Shown: positions 11,240 through 21,869 of the stretch, piece by piece | Numbering within the stretch: the first letter of the stretch is position 1 | Layout: each line of letters begins with the position of its first letter | Assembly (NCBI RefSeq): GCF_963576615.1 | Contig: NC_088708.1 | Coordinates: 26,109,191-26,173,190, forward strand | From: Watersipora subatra | Taxonomy: Eukaryota > Bryozoa > Gymnolaemata > Cheilostomatida > Watersiporidae | Direction of reading: 5' to 3' | DNA: 64,000 bases | Program-made: the position numbers and the translations under genes | Notes under the pieces: model-generated | What the model was told of the DNA's origin: nothing | Seen by the model: the letters and a program-made list of their open reading frames with translations, nothing else | Database searches by the model: none

Positions 11240-11807
11240 GTATTTAACTAAAAATCACTAAAATATGTTTTGGAAGTTAGTGCTGACTAGCCACTTGCAA
11301 GTGGCTTTGGCGTACAAGTTGTCTTATACCGAATGAGTAAGAGCTCTCATGCACAACTGTAATTGTTGCAAGCAATGTGACTGGTGAATGAGTATGGCTC
11401 TTTACGCACACAAACTCTATAAGCATAAAAAGATAGAACAATTAGATACAATTCACTACAATCAAGCGTAATGCTGAGTTACAAATAATAAATACTCAAA
11501 CAGTTACGCTTGTAAATGCAAGAATGTTAAGATCCTACGTATACGCAAAGCTGCACATAACAAAGCTGTATCATTTGCTCTGCGCTCTTCATTTTCTCTC
11601 ACTAAGGTATCTTCTCTTGTTGCATATCTTTACCTTTCCCGCTTAACACTGGAGCACTTTTGCTTATATAGCAAGGACTGAGTGTTAGTCCATAGGCTTT
11701 CTGCGCAAGCTGGTCTTTGGGCTAATCCGAAAACAGTTGAAAACTTATGATAATTAAAAAAAGCTCAGTAAATCTATCACAAATATCGGTAGATATAATT
11801 GAGAATA
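11240..11807. other. No gene recognised
   Basis: Non-coding DNA between R copy 1 and a Tigger derivative. No repeat or motif was identified. Confidence 0.4.
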
Positions 11808-11809
11808 TA

Positions 11810-13043
11810 CAGTCATACTTCAACTTACGAGCTTAATGCGTTCCGAGACTGAGCTCGTATGTCAATTTACTCGCATGTTGGTGCAATTCATTTATATATA
11901 GAACAATTAAATATATATTGATTGGTTTCCATACTCTAAAAAAAGCAAATAAAACACTCAAAACAAGATATTATAACAGAAAGAACATGTTGGTTATTGT
12001 CCTTACGTAGTACATGCTTTCAAAAAGCAACAAATAAAAAACAATGCAAGGAAATGTGATTAATTAAAATGTAAAATTAAATACATACAATAGCAGTTAA
12101 CGCTCGCATTTGCCAGGGAGGGAGATATAAGTTATCCTTCGTTACAACAGGTGACTTTGGTAAATTTGGATTTTATCAAAGTGTTAAAAGACAAACTTAC
12201 AAGCAAACCAAAAAGCAAACTCTCATTTTCAACTAAACGTAATTAAAGTTTCTTCGGCGTTCATAGTTTGAAATTTCTCGCTGGTTAGCGAGAAATTTTT
12301 CCTTTTTTTTCGCTTTCACGACTAGCCGGCCGTTTTAAGATAAACCTATCTAAGAACGTTTGCCTTTGTCGCCCTTGCAACATGTTGCGATTAGGACGAA
12401 CACAGGTGTCGCCACAAATGGTTAACGCACGACCACTAGCCAACTTGTCCGAATGTCTATTAAACAGTTTGGATAGATAGCGCCGGCCTTTTCACATAGC
12501 ATCGTTTCAGTTACGCTGTCACCGGCCAATTGTTTGTCCAATGCCATCAGCAGCCGTGAAGATCGCTGCACCGTTTAGAAACTATGGTTAGTCCTTTTGC
12601 GAACTAAATGCCCTGAATATAATCCTTCTGTTTGATAATTATGAATGTATTTCTGTCATATTGCCGAGCTAGCTAAATCACGCATACACATTTCGCATAT
12701 TTTTCAATATTTTTCCGTTTTATATCGACTGTTATCATTTGCTTTTTCTTTGTAATATCTTTCATTTTACTGGCAAACTTTCGGTCTACGCACAGTACTT
12801 TTAATTCACATAATTCTGCACAGAAAATCGTGCACAAAACACGGTACAACAGTATAACCCCTGAGCAGTTGAAAAATACATAGTGATGCTGTTCTCATAA
12901 AACACCTCCGGCATACTTGGCAACTGACTCAAGTGCTCGTATCTCAAACATGGCTCGTATGTTAGTGCTAAAACTTGCTAGAAAGCTGGCTCGTATCTCA
13001 AGTTTCTCGTACGTTGGAGCACTCGTAAGTTGAAGTATTACTG
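11810..13043 (-). mobile_element. Tigger/pogo internally deleted element, TA target duplication
   Basis: The inverted ends CAGTCATACTTCAACTTACG (11810) and CGTAAGTTGAAGTATTACTG (ending 13043) are flanked by TA on both sides, as expected for the Tc1/mariner-pogo superfamily. The 1234-bp body is nearly the same as 44971-46248 in the opposite orientation. On the minus strand it keeps the C-terminal transposase tail (QTSLDRF-type, about 12290-12460) and a remnant of the N-terminal helix-turn-helix (about 12680-12780), with the catalytic core deleted. It is non-autonomous. Confidence 0.8.
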
Positions 13044-13049
13044 TATAAC

Positions 13050-13779
13050 ACAAAGACCACAGCCATGACGTCTATTTTCACGAGTATGCCTGTCTTGTAG
13101 ATAAATTTACATTGCGAAGAATTTTGCAAGCCTGCTGCAAATGGTCGCGTGTTAATGGTAGCCTGCGCTAATATTAATCAGTCGCGGAGCGTAAATGGTA
13201 ATTAATAAATGCCAGCTTTTCACAGAATTTATGGATCAAAAGCGTGTGATCGGCGAAGGCAATATTCTTCATAGTCGTTTATGTAAACAGTGTTCTTATA
13301 GGACAACTTTGATAAGCTCACTGATTTGTGACGCATATTTTTTACGGATCTTTAACTGACTTTCATCGTTAAACGTTACGTGATTTCAAGACGCTTGGAC
13401 GTGATAGTGTTTTTGAATTTTAGCATTCGACGGGTCCGACACGTACTAAGATTAAATCAAATTGCGAAAAAGCCGAGCTGAATTTGTCAGCACTGGCAAT
13501 ATTTTGATTCGAAATAATTTTAATAGAACAATTATGTTATATTGAGCCAAATTATTCATGTCGTTAGATACGCTTTTTCCTCTATAACTGCACATTGTGG
13601 GTTATATAAGCGTGGGGACACAAGTCTAACGTTGAGTTTTTTTAGGATTTATTCCGTAGTTTTCTGTTTTTTTGCTTTTAGAAAGTAAGTATATCTCTAA
13701 GATCTTAGTTTGTTTATAGTTCTAGACCAAGAAGATTGGTAGAATTGACAAGTTTTAATAAAAAGAATAGGCCACATAT
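13050..13779. other. No gene recognised
   Basis: AT-rich non-coding DNA. No ORF or repeat was assigned. Confidence 0.4.
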
Positions 13780-14215
13780 CAGGCCCGTAATCCTTAGCCC
13801 CAGTAGAGACCCGTAGCCCGTAGACCTAATTTTTTAGTGATTTTGGGCGGCTAAGCACTATGATTTGCAGTCTAAGCTCATTCACTTGGAATTTCCAAAT
13901 ACGTACTAATTTACTCTAGCGTACCAGCTACTCTGCGCTCTAGCGCAACTATCGACGAAGCTCACTAATCTAGTATTGGTTTTGCCTGCCACCTAGTGCA
14001 GTGAGTGAGAGATCCTTTTCTGCATTGAAGCGAATCAAAACATCGATAAGAAGCACTATGGGGCAGGCTCGTCTAAATAATCTTCTAATATTACACACGT
14101 ATATAAAGAAGTTGAACTGGATACAGAATCAGTTATGAAAGATTTCTGCCATGGACACATTGGCAGAACAAGAGCTATTGCAATTAAGAAGCAATAGCTC
14201 TAATTTTTACTAAAA
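13780..14215 (+). pseudogene. hAT transposon remnant: left terminus joined to the dimerisation domain
   Basis: Begins CAGGCCCGTAATCC, matching the terminal sequence at 9263 and 48508. From about 13968 the plus strand encodes the hAT C-terminal dimerisation motif: SLTNLVLVLPA, then AVSERSFSALKRIKTSIRST, then MGQARLNNLLILH. The frame ends at the TGA after ESVMKDFCHGHIG-like sequence. The DDE domain is missing, so the copy is an internal-deletion derivative. An imperfect hairpin (AGAGCTATTGC / GCAATAGCTCT) follows at about 14170-14200. Confidence 0.7.
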
Positions 14216-14415
14216 TACACATGCACACAGAATGAAAAGCACAAGTTCAACGAGGCTATGAGGCAAAAGGTCAATTCGCTAAGGTGCTTGATTGGTCTTT
14301 TCGTTTTTTCAATTCACCGTTTGTTTGGTCACCTGGGTGCTCGGACAATTCTGAGACTTTGGATTACTAACAACACTACGAACAACAATAAGATATTTTC
14401 TATTTCTTCTAATTA

Positions 14416-15043
14416 CTAACCCAGAGTTAACTTCAGCCAGGTAGGACCTTTGAATATTTCAATTTCCTTAATGACCTCCGCACCTTTTTTAGTGTCTTTC
14501 ACAACCAGTTTTTGTGCACTGCAGAGAGGAGGTAACTCTTTAATATGATGCTTATCATTGAACTGTAATCTGATTAATTTTTTTAGAGGCCTTTTGTTGT
14601 ATTTTGGGCAGTTCAGGTTTGAGGACAAAAGGCACTACATGGACTGTGGTCCTCAGCTTCCTGCCCATAAGCAATTCTGTTGGCATGGTTCCTTTTGTTA
14701 AGAGAGATCAACTGGGCCAAATACGGGCTAGACATTTTAGCACAGTCTTGACTGTCTGAACAGTAAGCTCAGTTAGGCCATTGGCTTGTAGGTGTTTAGG
14801 TGAACTAGTAATATTCTGGAATCCATATTGTTTGGCAAATTTATCAACTTAAGCAGATGCATATTGCGTACCGCTATCAGACACGAGCAACTCTGGTTTA
14901 CCATGCCTAGCAAACACATTGCGCATGTGAACAATCACCTCTGAGCTAGTTAACTCCTTCAACAGATCAACTTCAACTTAACTTGAGTAGTAGTCAACCA
15001 TCAACAGGGACCAACTACTAGCATGATAAAACAAGTCACTACC
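14416..15043 (-). pseudogene. Ty3/Gypsy integrase core and C-terminal side (piece split off by the copia insertion)
   Basis: Minus-strand translation of 15030-14640 reads SLLMVDYYSS, ELLVSDSGTQYAS, then SSPKHLQANGLTE, the D, D and E regions of a Gypsy integrase, with internal stops. 14628-14416 is a 70-codon continuation (KYNKRPLKKLIRLQFND). The sequence resumes on the far side of the copia element at 19539: the GPWEK of the other piece connects directly to this part. It is dead because of stop codons and the insertion. Confidence 0.8.
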
Positions 15044-15277
15044 TGTTAACTTTGTTTATTTAGAGTAATATATTCTGAGTATGATAATAACACAACGTGT
15101 CTCATGGAGGAACAACGAGCAACTAACAAAAAAAACATGGCCGCAACGAACAAAACATGGCCGCTACGAACAAAAACATGCCCGCTACAAAAAACAGATT
15201 GTCTTCCCTTAAGCAAAGGGGAATAAACTCCCATACAAAAACAAAAACCCAAAACTACATGTACACAATATCCTACA
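15044..15277 (-). repeat. 3' LTR of copia element 1
   Basis: Long terminal repeat, TGTTAACTTTG ... CAATATCCTACA in plus-strand reading. The repeated CATGGCCGC-AC-AAAC trinucleotide-rich centre is shared with the partner at 19304-19538. Confidence 0.95.
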
Positions 15278-15288
15278 CACCCCCTTAG
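15278..15288 (-). promoter_or_regulatory. Polypurine tract of copia element 1
   Basis: Minus-strand sequence CTAAGGGGGTG immediately precedes the 3' LTR, the expected place for plus-strand DNA priming. Confidence 0.7.
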
Positions 15289-15382
15289 TTGCAGGGTCCT
15301 TTGTTTTTTTTGTTTTTTTATAAAAGAAATAGACAAACCAAAAACCAAAAAGTGTAAAAACATCACACACAAACACTAAATC

Positions 15383-17479
15383 TTAATCTAGCATTTCCCA
15401 AACCGGCACGTATGCTACACCTAGTTTCGAGCGGAGTTCGTCGTATCGAGGTCGTGGGACAAGTTTGGTGAGTATGTCCGCTATCATCTCTACAGTGGGA
15501 CAGTGTACAGTTTTTATATGCAGACTGTTGACTTCTTCTCGCACATAATGGTAACGGACATCCATATGTTTGCTTCTTTTCGTAGTCGTACTGTTATTTG
15601 CAATGCATATGGCAGAGGTGTTGTCGATGTACAACGTAAGCGGTGTGCACTCACATCCTGTTATATCCAAGTATAGTTGTCGGAGCCAAGCAGCTTCTCT
15701 TGTGGCGTCAAAAGCTGCTACATACTCTGCCTTGGCGGTCGACAGAGCAACAACACTTTGTCGCTTACTTAACCATAGGACTGGTCCTCCTGCATACATA
15801 AATACAACACCTGAAGTTGAATGACGAGTGTCATCATCAGCCCAGCTTGAGTCTGAATAGCCGACTGGTTTAGAACCGGACCTGGAGTAGCTGATACCGA
15901 GCTCTGGAGTAAACTTCAAGTACCGGAGCACTCTTTTAGCGGCAGTTAAGTGGGTTTCTGTTGGCGCGACTGTAAATCTACTGAGAAAACTCACTGCATA
16001 AGCGATATCAGGACGAGTGGCAGTTGATAGATAGAGCAGACTACCAATGAGCGACTGATAGAGAGACTTGTCCGCAGGCTGACTGCCATCATCGGTACAT
16101 AGTTTCACATCCATGGTCATTGGTGTGTGTACGGGGTTGCAGTCATACATCTTGTACTTCCTCAAAGTTTGATAGATGTAGTTAGGCTGGTACATCTTCA
16201 GTGACTCATCGTTTACTGCAACACTGATACCTAATACATAGTGAATCGGACCGAGGTCTTTCATTTTGAATTTCTGACTGAGCGATGACTTGATGTCATG
16301 CATAGACTTTTCACTATCACTAAGTATTACAATGTCATCTACATAAACAGCCAACAATGTTTGTTGACCACCGTCATTTCGTATGTAGACACACTGATCA
16401 GCAGACGACTGAGAGAACCCTAGTGATTTGAGATATTGGTCGAGCACTAGATTCCAGCAGCGGGGGGATTGCTTCAATCCGTAAAGAGAACGCTTTAACT
16501 TGCATACCAAGTTTTCAGATCCAGGAGTGACAAAACCCTCAGGCTGTGTCATATAGATGTGCTCTGCTAGTTCACCGTTAAGAAATGCGGTGACGACGTC
16601 CATCTGGTGAATTATCATGTTTCGACTGAAGCCATATGAGAGCAGTGCACGCAGTGACGTTCGGTGCACAACAGGAGCGTATGTCTCATCGAAATCAACC
16701 CCCTGTTGCTGTGTGAAACCACGGGCTACGAGCCTAGCTTTGTAACGATCTACGGAGCCATCAGAGTTACTCTTCAGCTTGAATACCCATTTACAGCTAA
16801 CAGGCTGTCTACCTGGTGGTAACGGTACGAGATCCCAGGTATTCATATCAATGAGAGACTTGTATTCTTCGTTGGCCGCCCGCACCCAGTGGTTAGCCTC
16901 AGGACATGACATCGCATCAGCAAAACTAGAAGGCTCACTGAAAACACTATCAGTGGGTGCATGATGCTCAGCATTATTACAGAATTCATCGATACCAAAC
17001 CGTATTGGCCTCTTAGTGTCGCGACTTGAGCGTCGGAGCTCACCAGGCAAGCTCACTCCATCATGAGGGGACAAGTCTAACATGAGCGTATCGGGTTCTG
17101 ACTTACCGGCCTGTGGGATACCGAGCTTACTTTCATCACATATGACATCACGTCGTACTACAACCTGCTTACTCACAGGATCATACAGTCTATAAGCTTT
17201 CGACTGCTCACTGTAACCAACAAACATCATAACATCAGCTTTGACATCTAACTTCTGACGCAGCTCGTCGGGGATATGCGCATATGCTAGAGAACCGAAT
17301 ACACGAGCGTTACTGATGTTGGGTTTCTTACCATACCAACGCTCATAGGGAGTGATATGATCTCGGATAGCAGCAGTAGGTAAACGATTACGCACATATA
17401 CAGAGGTAGCAATAGCTTCAGCCCAGAGTGATTTAGGAACATCAGCTTCTATAATCATTGCTCTGGCTGACTCACACAC
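15383..17479 (-). CDS. copia pol, distal part: integrase C-terminus, reverse transcriptase, RNase H
   Basis: 698 codons downstream of a stop codon in the same frame as the gag-proximal part. Residues 1-100: end of integrase (SLWAEAIATSVYVRNRLPT, PYERWYGKKP). Residues about 210-450: copia-type reverse transcriptase ([52 protein letters not shown], catalytic YVDD near residue 378). Residues about 540-690: RNase H (GYSDSSWADDD, ALSTAKAEYVAA, YIDNTSAI, DILTKLV). All key acidic residues are visible. Translation of this part would need readthrough of the upstream TAG, or the ATG at 17479 is used only by chance. Confidence 0.92.
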   Translation of the reverse strand: MCESARAMIIEADVPKSLWAEAIATSVYVRNRLPTAAIRDHITPYERWYGKKPNISNARVFGSLAYAHIPDELRQKLDVKADVMMFVGYSEQSKAYRLYDPVSKQVVVRRDVICDESKLGIPQAGKSEPDTLMLDLSPHDGVSLPGELRRSSRDTKRPIRFGIDEFCNNAEHHAPTDSVFSEPSSFADAMSCPEANHWVRAANEEYKSLIDMNTWDLVPLPPGRQPVSCKWVFKLKSNSDGSVDRYKARLVARGFTQQQGVDFDETYAPVVHRTSLRALLSYGFSRNMIIHQMDVVTAFLNGELAEHIYMTQPEGFVTPGSENLVCKLKRSLYGLKQSPRCWNLVLDQYLKSLGFSQSSADQCVYIRNDGGQQTLLAVYVDDIVILSDSEKSMHDIKSSLSQKFKMKDLGPIHYVLGISVAVNDESLKMYQPNYIYQTLRKYKMYDCNPVHTPMTMDVKLCTDDGSQPADKSLYQSLIGSLLYLSTATRPDIAYAVSFLSRFTVAPTETHLTAAKRVLRYLKFTPELGISYSRSGSKPVGYSDSSWADDDTRHSTSGVVFMYAGGPVLWLSKRQSVVALSTAKAEYVAAFDATREAAWLRQLYLDITGCECTPLTLYIDNTSAICIANNSTTTKRSKHMDVRYHYVREEVNSLHIKTVHCPTVEMIADILTKLVPRPRYDELRSKLGVAYVPVWEMLD

Positions 17480-17575
17480 TGTACGATTATATCGTTCGGC
17501 ACACCCATTCTGCTGAGGTGTATATCTTGCTGTCAGCTGGTGTTGAATACCGTTTACTCTGAGAAAGTCACTAAA

Positions 17576-19273
17576 CTAGTGTGATAGGTATTCACCCCCT
17601 TGATCACTACGTAACGTGGCTATCCTATTGCCGGTCTGGGTTTCTACCTTAGCCTTATAATCCTGAAATGCACTAAACACATCTGATTTGTTACATAGAA
17701 AGTAAACATGAGCATATCTAGAAAAATCATCAATAAAGCTGACAAAATATTTTCTACCACCTAGAGAATTTGTTTGCACTTCACCGCATACATCTGTGTG
17801 AACTAACTCTAATGTTCGCTTTGACTTGATACCACTAGACTGAAACGGCAATCTCGCCATTTTACCCTTAACACATGAGCCACACAGATCGAAGCTTACA
17901 CTAGATAAATCTGCGCCATCTACGAGGGATTCGTTGTGAGCACGTTTTAGAGTGCTGATACCTGCATGAGCAAGCCGTTTATGCCAGATATCTATACCTG
18001 ATGCTACATTGGCAGTGTGGTCGATATCAGCTAGATCAAGATAATACAGTTTGTTTACCAGTGTACCCTTAGCAATGACCATGCTTCTCTGATTCTTGAC
18101 CCAACACCGATTACGACCAAACTGCACTACATAGTCATTCTGAGTGGCTGCTTTGACTGAGAGTAAATTACCATTAAGAGCAGGTACATGTAAAACATTC
18201 TTGAGAGTTACAGTGCGTTGCTTAGTCTGACTTACCCGCACAGAAAGTCTTACACTACCTCTGGCGATGCCCTGAACTTTCGAACCATCAGCGACCGTCA
18301 CATACTCTGGATTATCGAGCGTAGTGTACTCTGTGAATACATCCTTAGTCTGGCACATATGACTGTTAGCACCACTGTCTATAACCCACGGCTGTTGTAC
18401 AGCATCATCATTGACAGCAGATTTGCTTTCCGGTACCAAGAAGGCTATTTCATCATCTGCTGAGGCAGTTGATGCTAGGTGTTGTGTGTGGCCACCACGT
18501 CCTCTGTACCTTCCACCACCACCTCGGCCGCGACTTTTGTTCTGTGGACAGAACCTCATATAGTGATTAGGGCTATTACAGATATAGCACCCCCTGACTT
18601 GTGAGCTATCGGCAGTTTTGGCTTCAACTGATAGAGCAGCATCAGATTTAACATTATGACTGGTGCTGCTGGAGATGCCGGCAGTTGCTGGTAATCTTTG
18701 TTCCTCCGACCGCTTTTGTTCCTCGTTAAGAAGAGCGTTCGATACGAATTCGAGAGTGAGTCTATCACCATGAGCCTCTAACGCTGTAACTAATGTGTCA
18801 AAACTCTCTGGCAAGCTACCTAATAAGGTCACAACTTGGTCCTCTTCACTTACTGGTGCTTTTATCGCGGCTAATTTGTTTGTGATTTCCTTCATATCCT
18901 TTAAATGGCTCTCGATGGACGCATTCTCACTCATAACTGTCCTGAAATATTTCTTCTTAAGGAACAAGCGCTTTGCGAGACTGTCTCTTTCGAAGTGCGA
19001 TTGCAACTTTTCCCATGTGTCTTTTGCATCCTCACACTCTGTTATGAGATATAACAATTCATCACTTACAGAGAGCACAATGTGACTGTGTGCTTTAGCT
19101 CTGCCACTCTGATACTGCTTCTTGTCATCTGCTGAAGCACTAGATCCAGGTGCTGTCTCAGAACCATCTACATAGCCAAACAGTCCTTTTGCAGTTAAGA
19201 GGTGTTTAGCCTTAAATTTCCATGTAGGATAGTTGTCTTTGGTGAGTTTGGTAATCTCTAGCTTATCACCCAT
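17576..19273 (-). CDS. copia gag, protease and first part of integrase
   Basis: 565 codons starting MGDKLEITKLTKDNYPTWKF, 16 nt past the primer site, which supports the start. Residues 1-190 are copia-type Gag. A CCHC zinc knuckle CYICNSPNHYMRFC lies near residue 230, followed by an Arg/Gly-rich stretch. The aspartic protease motif WVIDSGANSHMC is near 295. The GAG-pre-integrase zinc module has H-x-RLAHAG and CGSCVKGKMA near 440-480. The integrase core has HTDVCGEV and LRSDQGGEYLS (first two catalytic Asp). The frame stops at TAG 17576-17578 and continues in the same phase for 32 codons, including the PQQNGCAER region with the catalytic Glu, into the next part. The stop is thus a point lesion and not a frameshift. 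Confidence 0.92.
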   Translation of the reverse strand: MGDKLEITKLTKDNYPTWKFKAKHLLTAKGLFGYVDGSETAPGSSASADDKKQYQSGRAKAHSHIVLSVSDELLYLITECEDAKDTWEKLQSHFERDSLAKRLFLKKKYFRTVMSENASIESHLKDMKEITNKLAAIKAPVSEEDQVVTLLGSLPESFDTLVTALEAHGDRLTLEFVSNALLNEEQKRSEEQRLPATAGISSSTSHNVKSDAALSVEAKTADSSQVRGCYICNSPNHYMRFCPQNKSRGRGGGGRYRGRGGHTQHLASTASADDEIAFLVPESKSAVNDDAVQQPWVIDSGANSHMCQTKDVFTEYTTLDNPEYVTVADGSKVQGIARGSVRLSVRVSQTKQRTVTLKNVLHVPALNGNLLSVKAATQNDYVVQFGRNRCWVKNQRSMVIAKGTLVNKLYYLDLADIDHTANVASGIDIWHKRLAHAGISTLKRAHNESLVDGADLSSVSFDLCGSCVKGKMARLPFQSSGIKSKRTLELVHTDVCGEVQTNSLGGRKYFVSFIDDFSRYAHVYFLCNKSDVFSAFQDYKAKVETQTGNRIATLRSDQGGEYLSH

Positions 19274-19289
19274 CTTTATGTCAGCAGCA

Positions 19290-19303
19290 CTGGGCCCATA
19301 ACC
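19290..19303 (-). promoter_or_regulatory. Primer binding site of copia element 1, matching the anticodon half of initiator tRNA-Met
   Basis: Plus-strand CTGGGCCCATAACC abuts the 5' LTR. It equals the anticodon-arm sequence of eukaryotic initiator tRNA-Met. Drosophila copia is primed by the 5' half of that tRNA, so this is the expected primer site. Confidence 0.85.
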
Positions 19304-19538
19304 TGTTAACTTTGTTTATTTAGAGTAATATATTCTGAGTATGATAATAACACAACGTGTCTCATGGAGGAACAACGAGCAGCTAACAAAAAAAAACATG
19401 GCCGCAACGAACAAAACATGGCCGCTACGAACAAAATCATGGCCGCTACAAAAAACAGATTGTCTTCCCTTAAGCAAAGGGGAATAAACTCCCATACAGA
19501 AACAAAAACCCAAAACTACATGTACACAATATCCTACA
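19304..19538 (-). repeat. 5' LTR of copia element 1
   Basis: Partner of 15044-15277. Contains the element's promoter by position. It is followed by the target duplication CTACC. Confidence 0.95.
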
Positions 19539-20600
19539 CTACCTACTTTTCCCATGGCCCACTATTGAACTCTGCTCTGAGTAAGGGTTGCTGGACTGCA
19601 TCGGCATGCAATCTCCACTAATAGTATTGACGTACCATCTCGGTGATTCGCTGGATCAAACCAGGCCACAAGAAAAATTGTCTGACATGATATTTGCACT
19701 TTGTTATCCCCATATGCCTAGATGAAGAATTTTAAGAACATTTCTTCAGTCCACAGTTACTTGGTTAGTCCACAGTCTTTCAGTCTGTGGACTAACCAAG
19801 GCCAGCAAATTTTCCATAACCAATAAATCTTGCTTGTTCTCAACAGAGGGCTTAAGGTGAACGTCCTCTGAAAACAAGTAAGATGGCCAGGAACTTCCAA
19901 CATATTTAATCACTACAGAAAGACCTGCATCTTTTTTGCAACTTTTTCAACTGCCCTAATTTACGTATAAAAGCAAAATAATTGAACAGCTGCTGAGCTA
20001 ACGCTTGAGATTTGACTGCGACCGAGAGAGAGCGTTGGCCAGTACATTATGCTTTTCAGGTACATACTCTAAAACAATAGAAAATTTTATCTAACGCATT
20101 CTAAATCATTGAATGCGAGCGATGAGTTTGGACAGTTCTATATCACCTAGAAGAGGAATAAGAGGTTTGTGGTCTGTTTGAATCTTTATAGTCAGGCCAA
20201 CTATATAGTCATTGAGCTTTTCACAAGTCCATGTGACACCATGACCTTTCTGTTCAATAGTTGCATGTCGCTTTTCTGTATCAGTAATAGACGTAGACGC
20301 CATAGCCACAACACATACTATACCTTCTGGCTGCATTTGGAGCAAGGCTGTTCCAATTTCATCACCGCAGGCATATATTTGTGTGAGCGTATCAAAAGTA
20401 GGGTTATAAAGTGCTAATTCAATAACCTGGGACAGCTCCAACTTAAAGTCTTGAAAAGCTCACTTTCGAGCACTGAGCAGTTTAGGTAATTCCTTTTGGA
20501 GCTCACAATTGACAGTGTTAGCACCGTTATCCACTTCACCGTTTACCCTAACAAGTCCTAGACTAACACAGGCAATTTGCAGGATTCTTAAGATCTAAAG
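19539..20600 (-). pseudogene. Ty3/Gypsy RNase H and integrase zinc-binding region (other half of the split element)
   Basis: 20441-20106 encodes RNase H (AFQDFKLELSQVIELALYNP upstream, then YACGDEIGTALLQMQPEG, KRHATIEQKGHGVTW, IQTDHKPLIPLL). Farther along the minus strand, about 19720-19545, is an integrase zinc module (HMGITKCKYHVRQFFLWPGL) ending GPWEK at the copia target duplication. Several stops separate these blocks. Continuation is at 15043 and below. Confidence 0.8.
19760..19800. repeat. Perfect 16-bp inverted repeat, 9-base loop
   Basis: CTTGGTTAGTCCACAG (19760-19775) pairs with CTGTGGACTAACCAAG (19785-19800). It lies within the decayed Gypsy sequence between the integrase zinc module and RNase H, so it was probably created by local inverted duplication. 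Confidence 0.8.
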
Positions 20601-20639
20601 CTGTCAGGCGCAAATATTTTCTATTCCTATGTAGCTTGT

Positions 20640-21310
20640 TGCTTTCCATGTTTACCTAGTAAGCCTAAGATCTAACCTCAGCCATTTTTGTTCTCCCTTT
20701 TCTGCTTTGCACTCAACTTTAGCAGTTCTAGCATGAACCTGTTGTCCAGTTAACAACATAAATTTATTTTGGTGAGCATGCCTGTCAAAGAAGTATTTGT
20801 CAGTACTCTTCCTGCTATCTAATATCTGTCTTACTCGGTCTACATCATAGGCCGTAACTCAGTACTTGCTAGTAGTAACAGGATGCTATCTCATAAAATG
20901 AGGCTCTGTAGGAGTTTACTGAAAGAAGGTAAACCCTCACCTACAAGTGTGTTTCTCAATCGATCAGACCTCGAAACCACTCGCCCTTCTCTTGACAGCA
21001 TTTATGGGTCATTCTTTTCACCGTGTCAAGGGTTTTCTTCACTTGTCCATTCTTGGATGGCTGCAATAGAAAGCTTGCGGTATGCCTAATATTTAGAGCT
21101 CTACAAAAGGATTTAAACTCAGCACTGGAAAACTGAAGTCCATTATCAGACGCAATAATTTCAGTTTGACCAAAGTCTGTGAAAACTTCCTTCATGCATT
21201 GCATGATTGACTTGCTTGTGGTATTAGCAAGTAAGGATTTCACCACAGGCTACTTAGATAAGTGTATGTCAGCTAACACCATTGCTACACCATATGCTAC
21301 ACCATATACA
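20640..21310 (-). pseudogene. Second Gypsy integrase remnant
   Basis: 21246-20956 reads MVKSLLANTTSKSIMQCMKE, then FGQTEIIASDNGLQFSSAEF, LNIRHTASFLLQPSKNGQVK, the central Asp and the NGQ region of a Gypsy integrase; the usual Glu after NGQ-x is replaced (VKK). Below 20950 a degraded C-terminal part follows, ending near 20640. Junction sequence near 20590-20640 separates it from the RNase H of the neighbouring element, so it is likely a different insertion. Confidence 0.7.
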
Positions 21311-21439
21311 CCTCAGCTAACACAGAGTGCCAGCTAACACCATATCAGTACCTGGTTTTAAAAAAATTCAATGATGAGTAAGTAATTGATAATGAGTTTA
21401 ATTTCAAGTTTACGAGAATTAATTAATAATGAGTAGTGA

Positions 21440-21860
21440 ATAAATTGAGTTGACTGTTAAGGTATTGAGGATCAAGGCAGTCTTAGATTACCATTTGGTT
21501 TGTTTACCAAAACAAGTGGTGATAAAAACTGTGCAGGAGTTGTGTCCTTCATTAACCTTAATTGTCCTTGTAACCCTTAATTCAATTAACCTATCAAACT
21601 CTGACTTGAGTCTGTATCACTTTTTATGTGATATTAGTCTAGCAGGGATAGACCTTTGCTCTGCACCTGAGATGAGTGTAAGGCTTACATGATCACCAAA
21701 ACAGGACTGGTGATCACCTCAGACTGGCTGATTAACAGATTTTTCTTGGTTGGCTGTGAACTCTCGACTAAGTTGACCATTTTTGACAACTCGAGAGCAA
21801 CTTTAGCTGGCATACCTTAAAAGTTTGATAGCCATTATCAGTTATATTGAATTTTACTAC
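21440..21860 (-). pseudogene. Gypsy protease/reverse-transcriptase junction fragment
   Basis: Minus-strand translation gives YRLKSEFDRLIELRVTRTI followed by KVNEGHNSCTVFITTCFGKQ, the LK-x-ELDRLI-x-LGVI and substrate-strand pattern at the start of Gypsy reverse transcriptases, broken by stops. Confidence 0.5.
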
Positions 21861-21869
21861 TGCTCATTT

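Larger units (their letters stand above)
15044..19538 (-). mobile_element. Nearly intact Ty1/copia retrotransposon
   Basis: 4495 bp, transcribed right to left. LTRs: 15044-15277 and 19304-19538, differing at about four bases plus a one-base length change in an A run. The LTRs begin TG and end CA, and the element is flanked by the 5-bp duplication CTACC (15039-15043 and 19539-19543). A primer site lies beside the right LTR (19290-19303) and a G-rich polypurine tract beside the left (15278-15288). A single gag-pol reading frame of about 1296 codons is interrupted by one stop codon. The element sits inside the integrase gene of an older Gypsy. LTR similarity indicates recent insertion. Confidence 0.95.

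Noticed and set aside
18795-19085. Plus-strand frames inside copia element 1 (15570, 16779, 18218, 18795)
   Set aside because: They are antisense to well-defined gag-pol domains.
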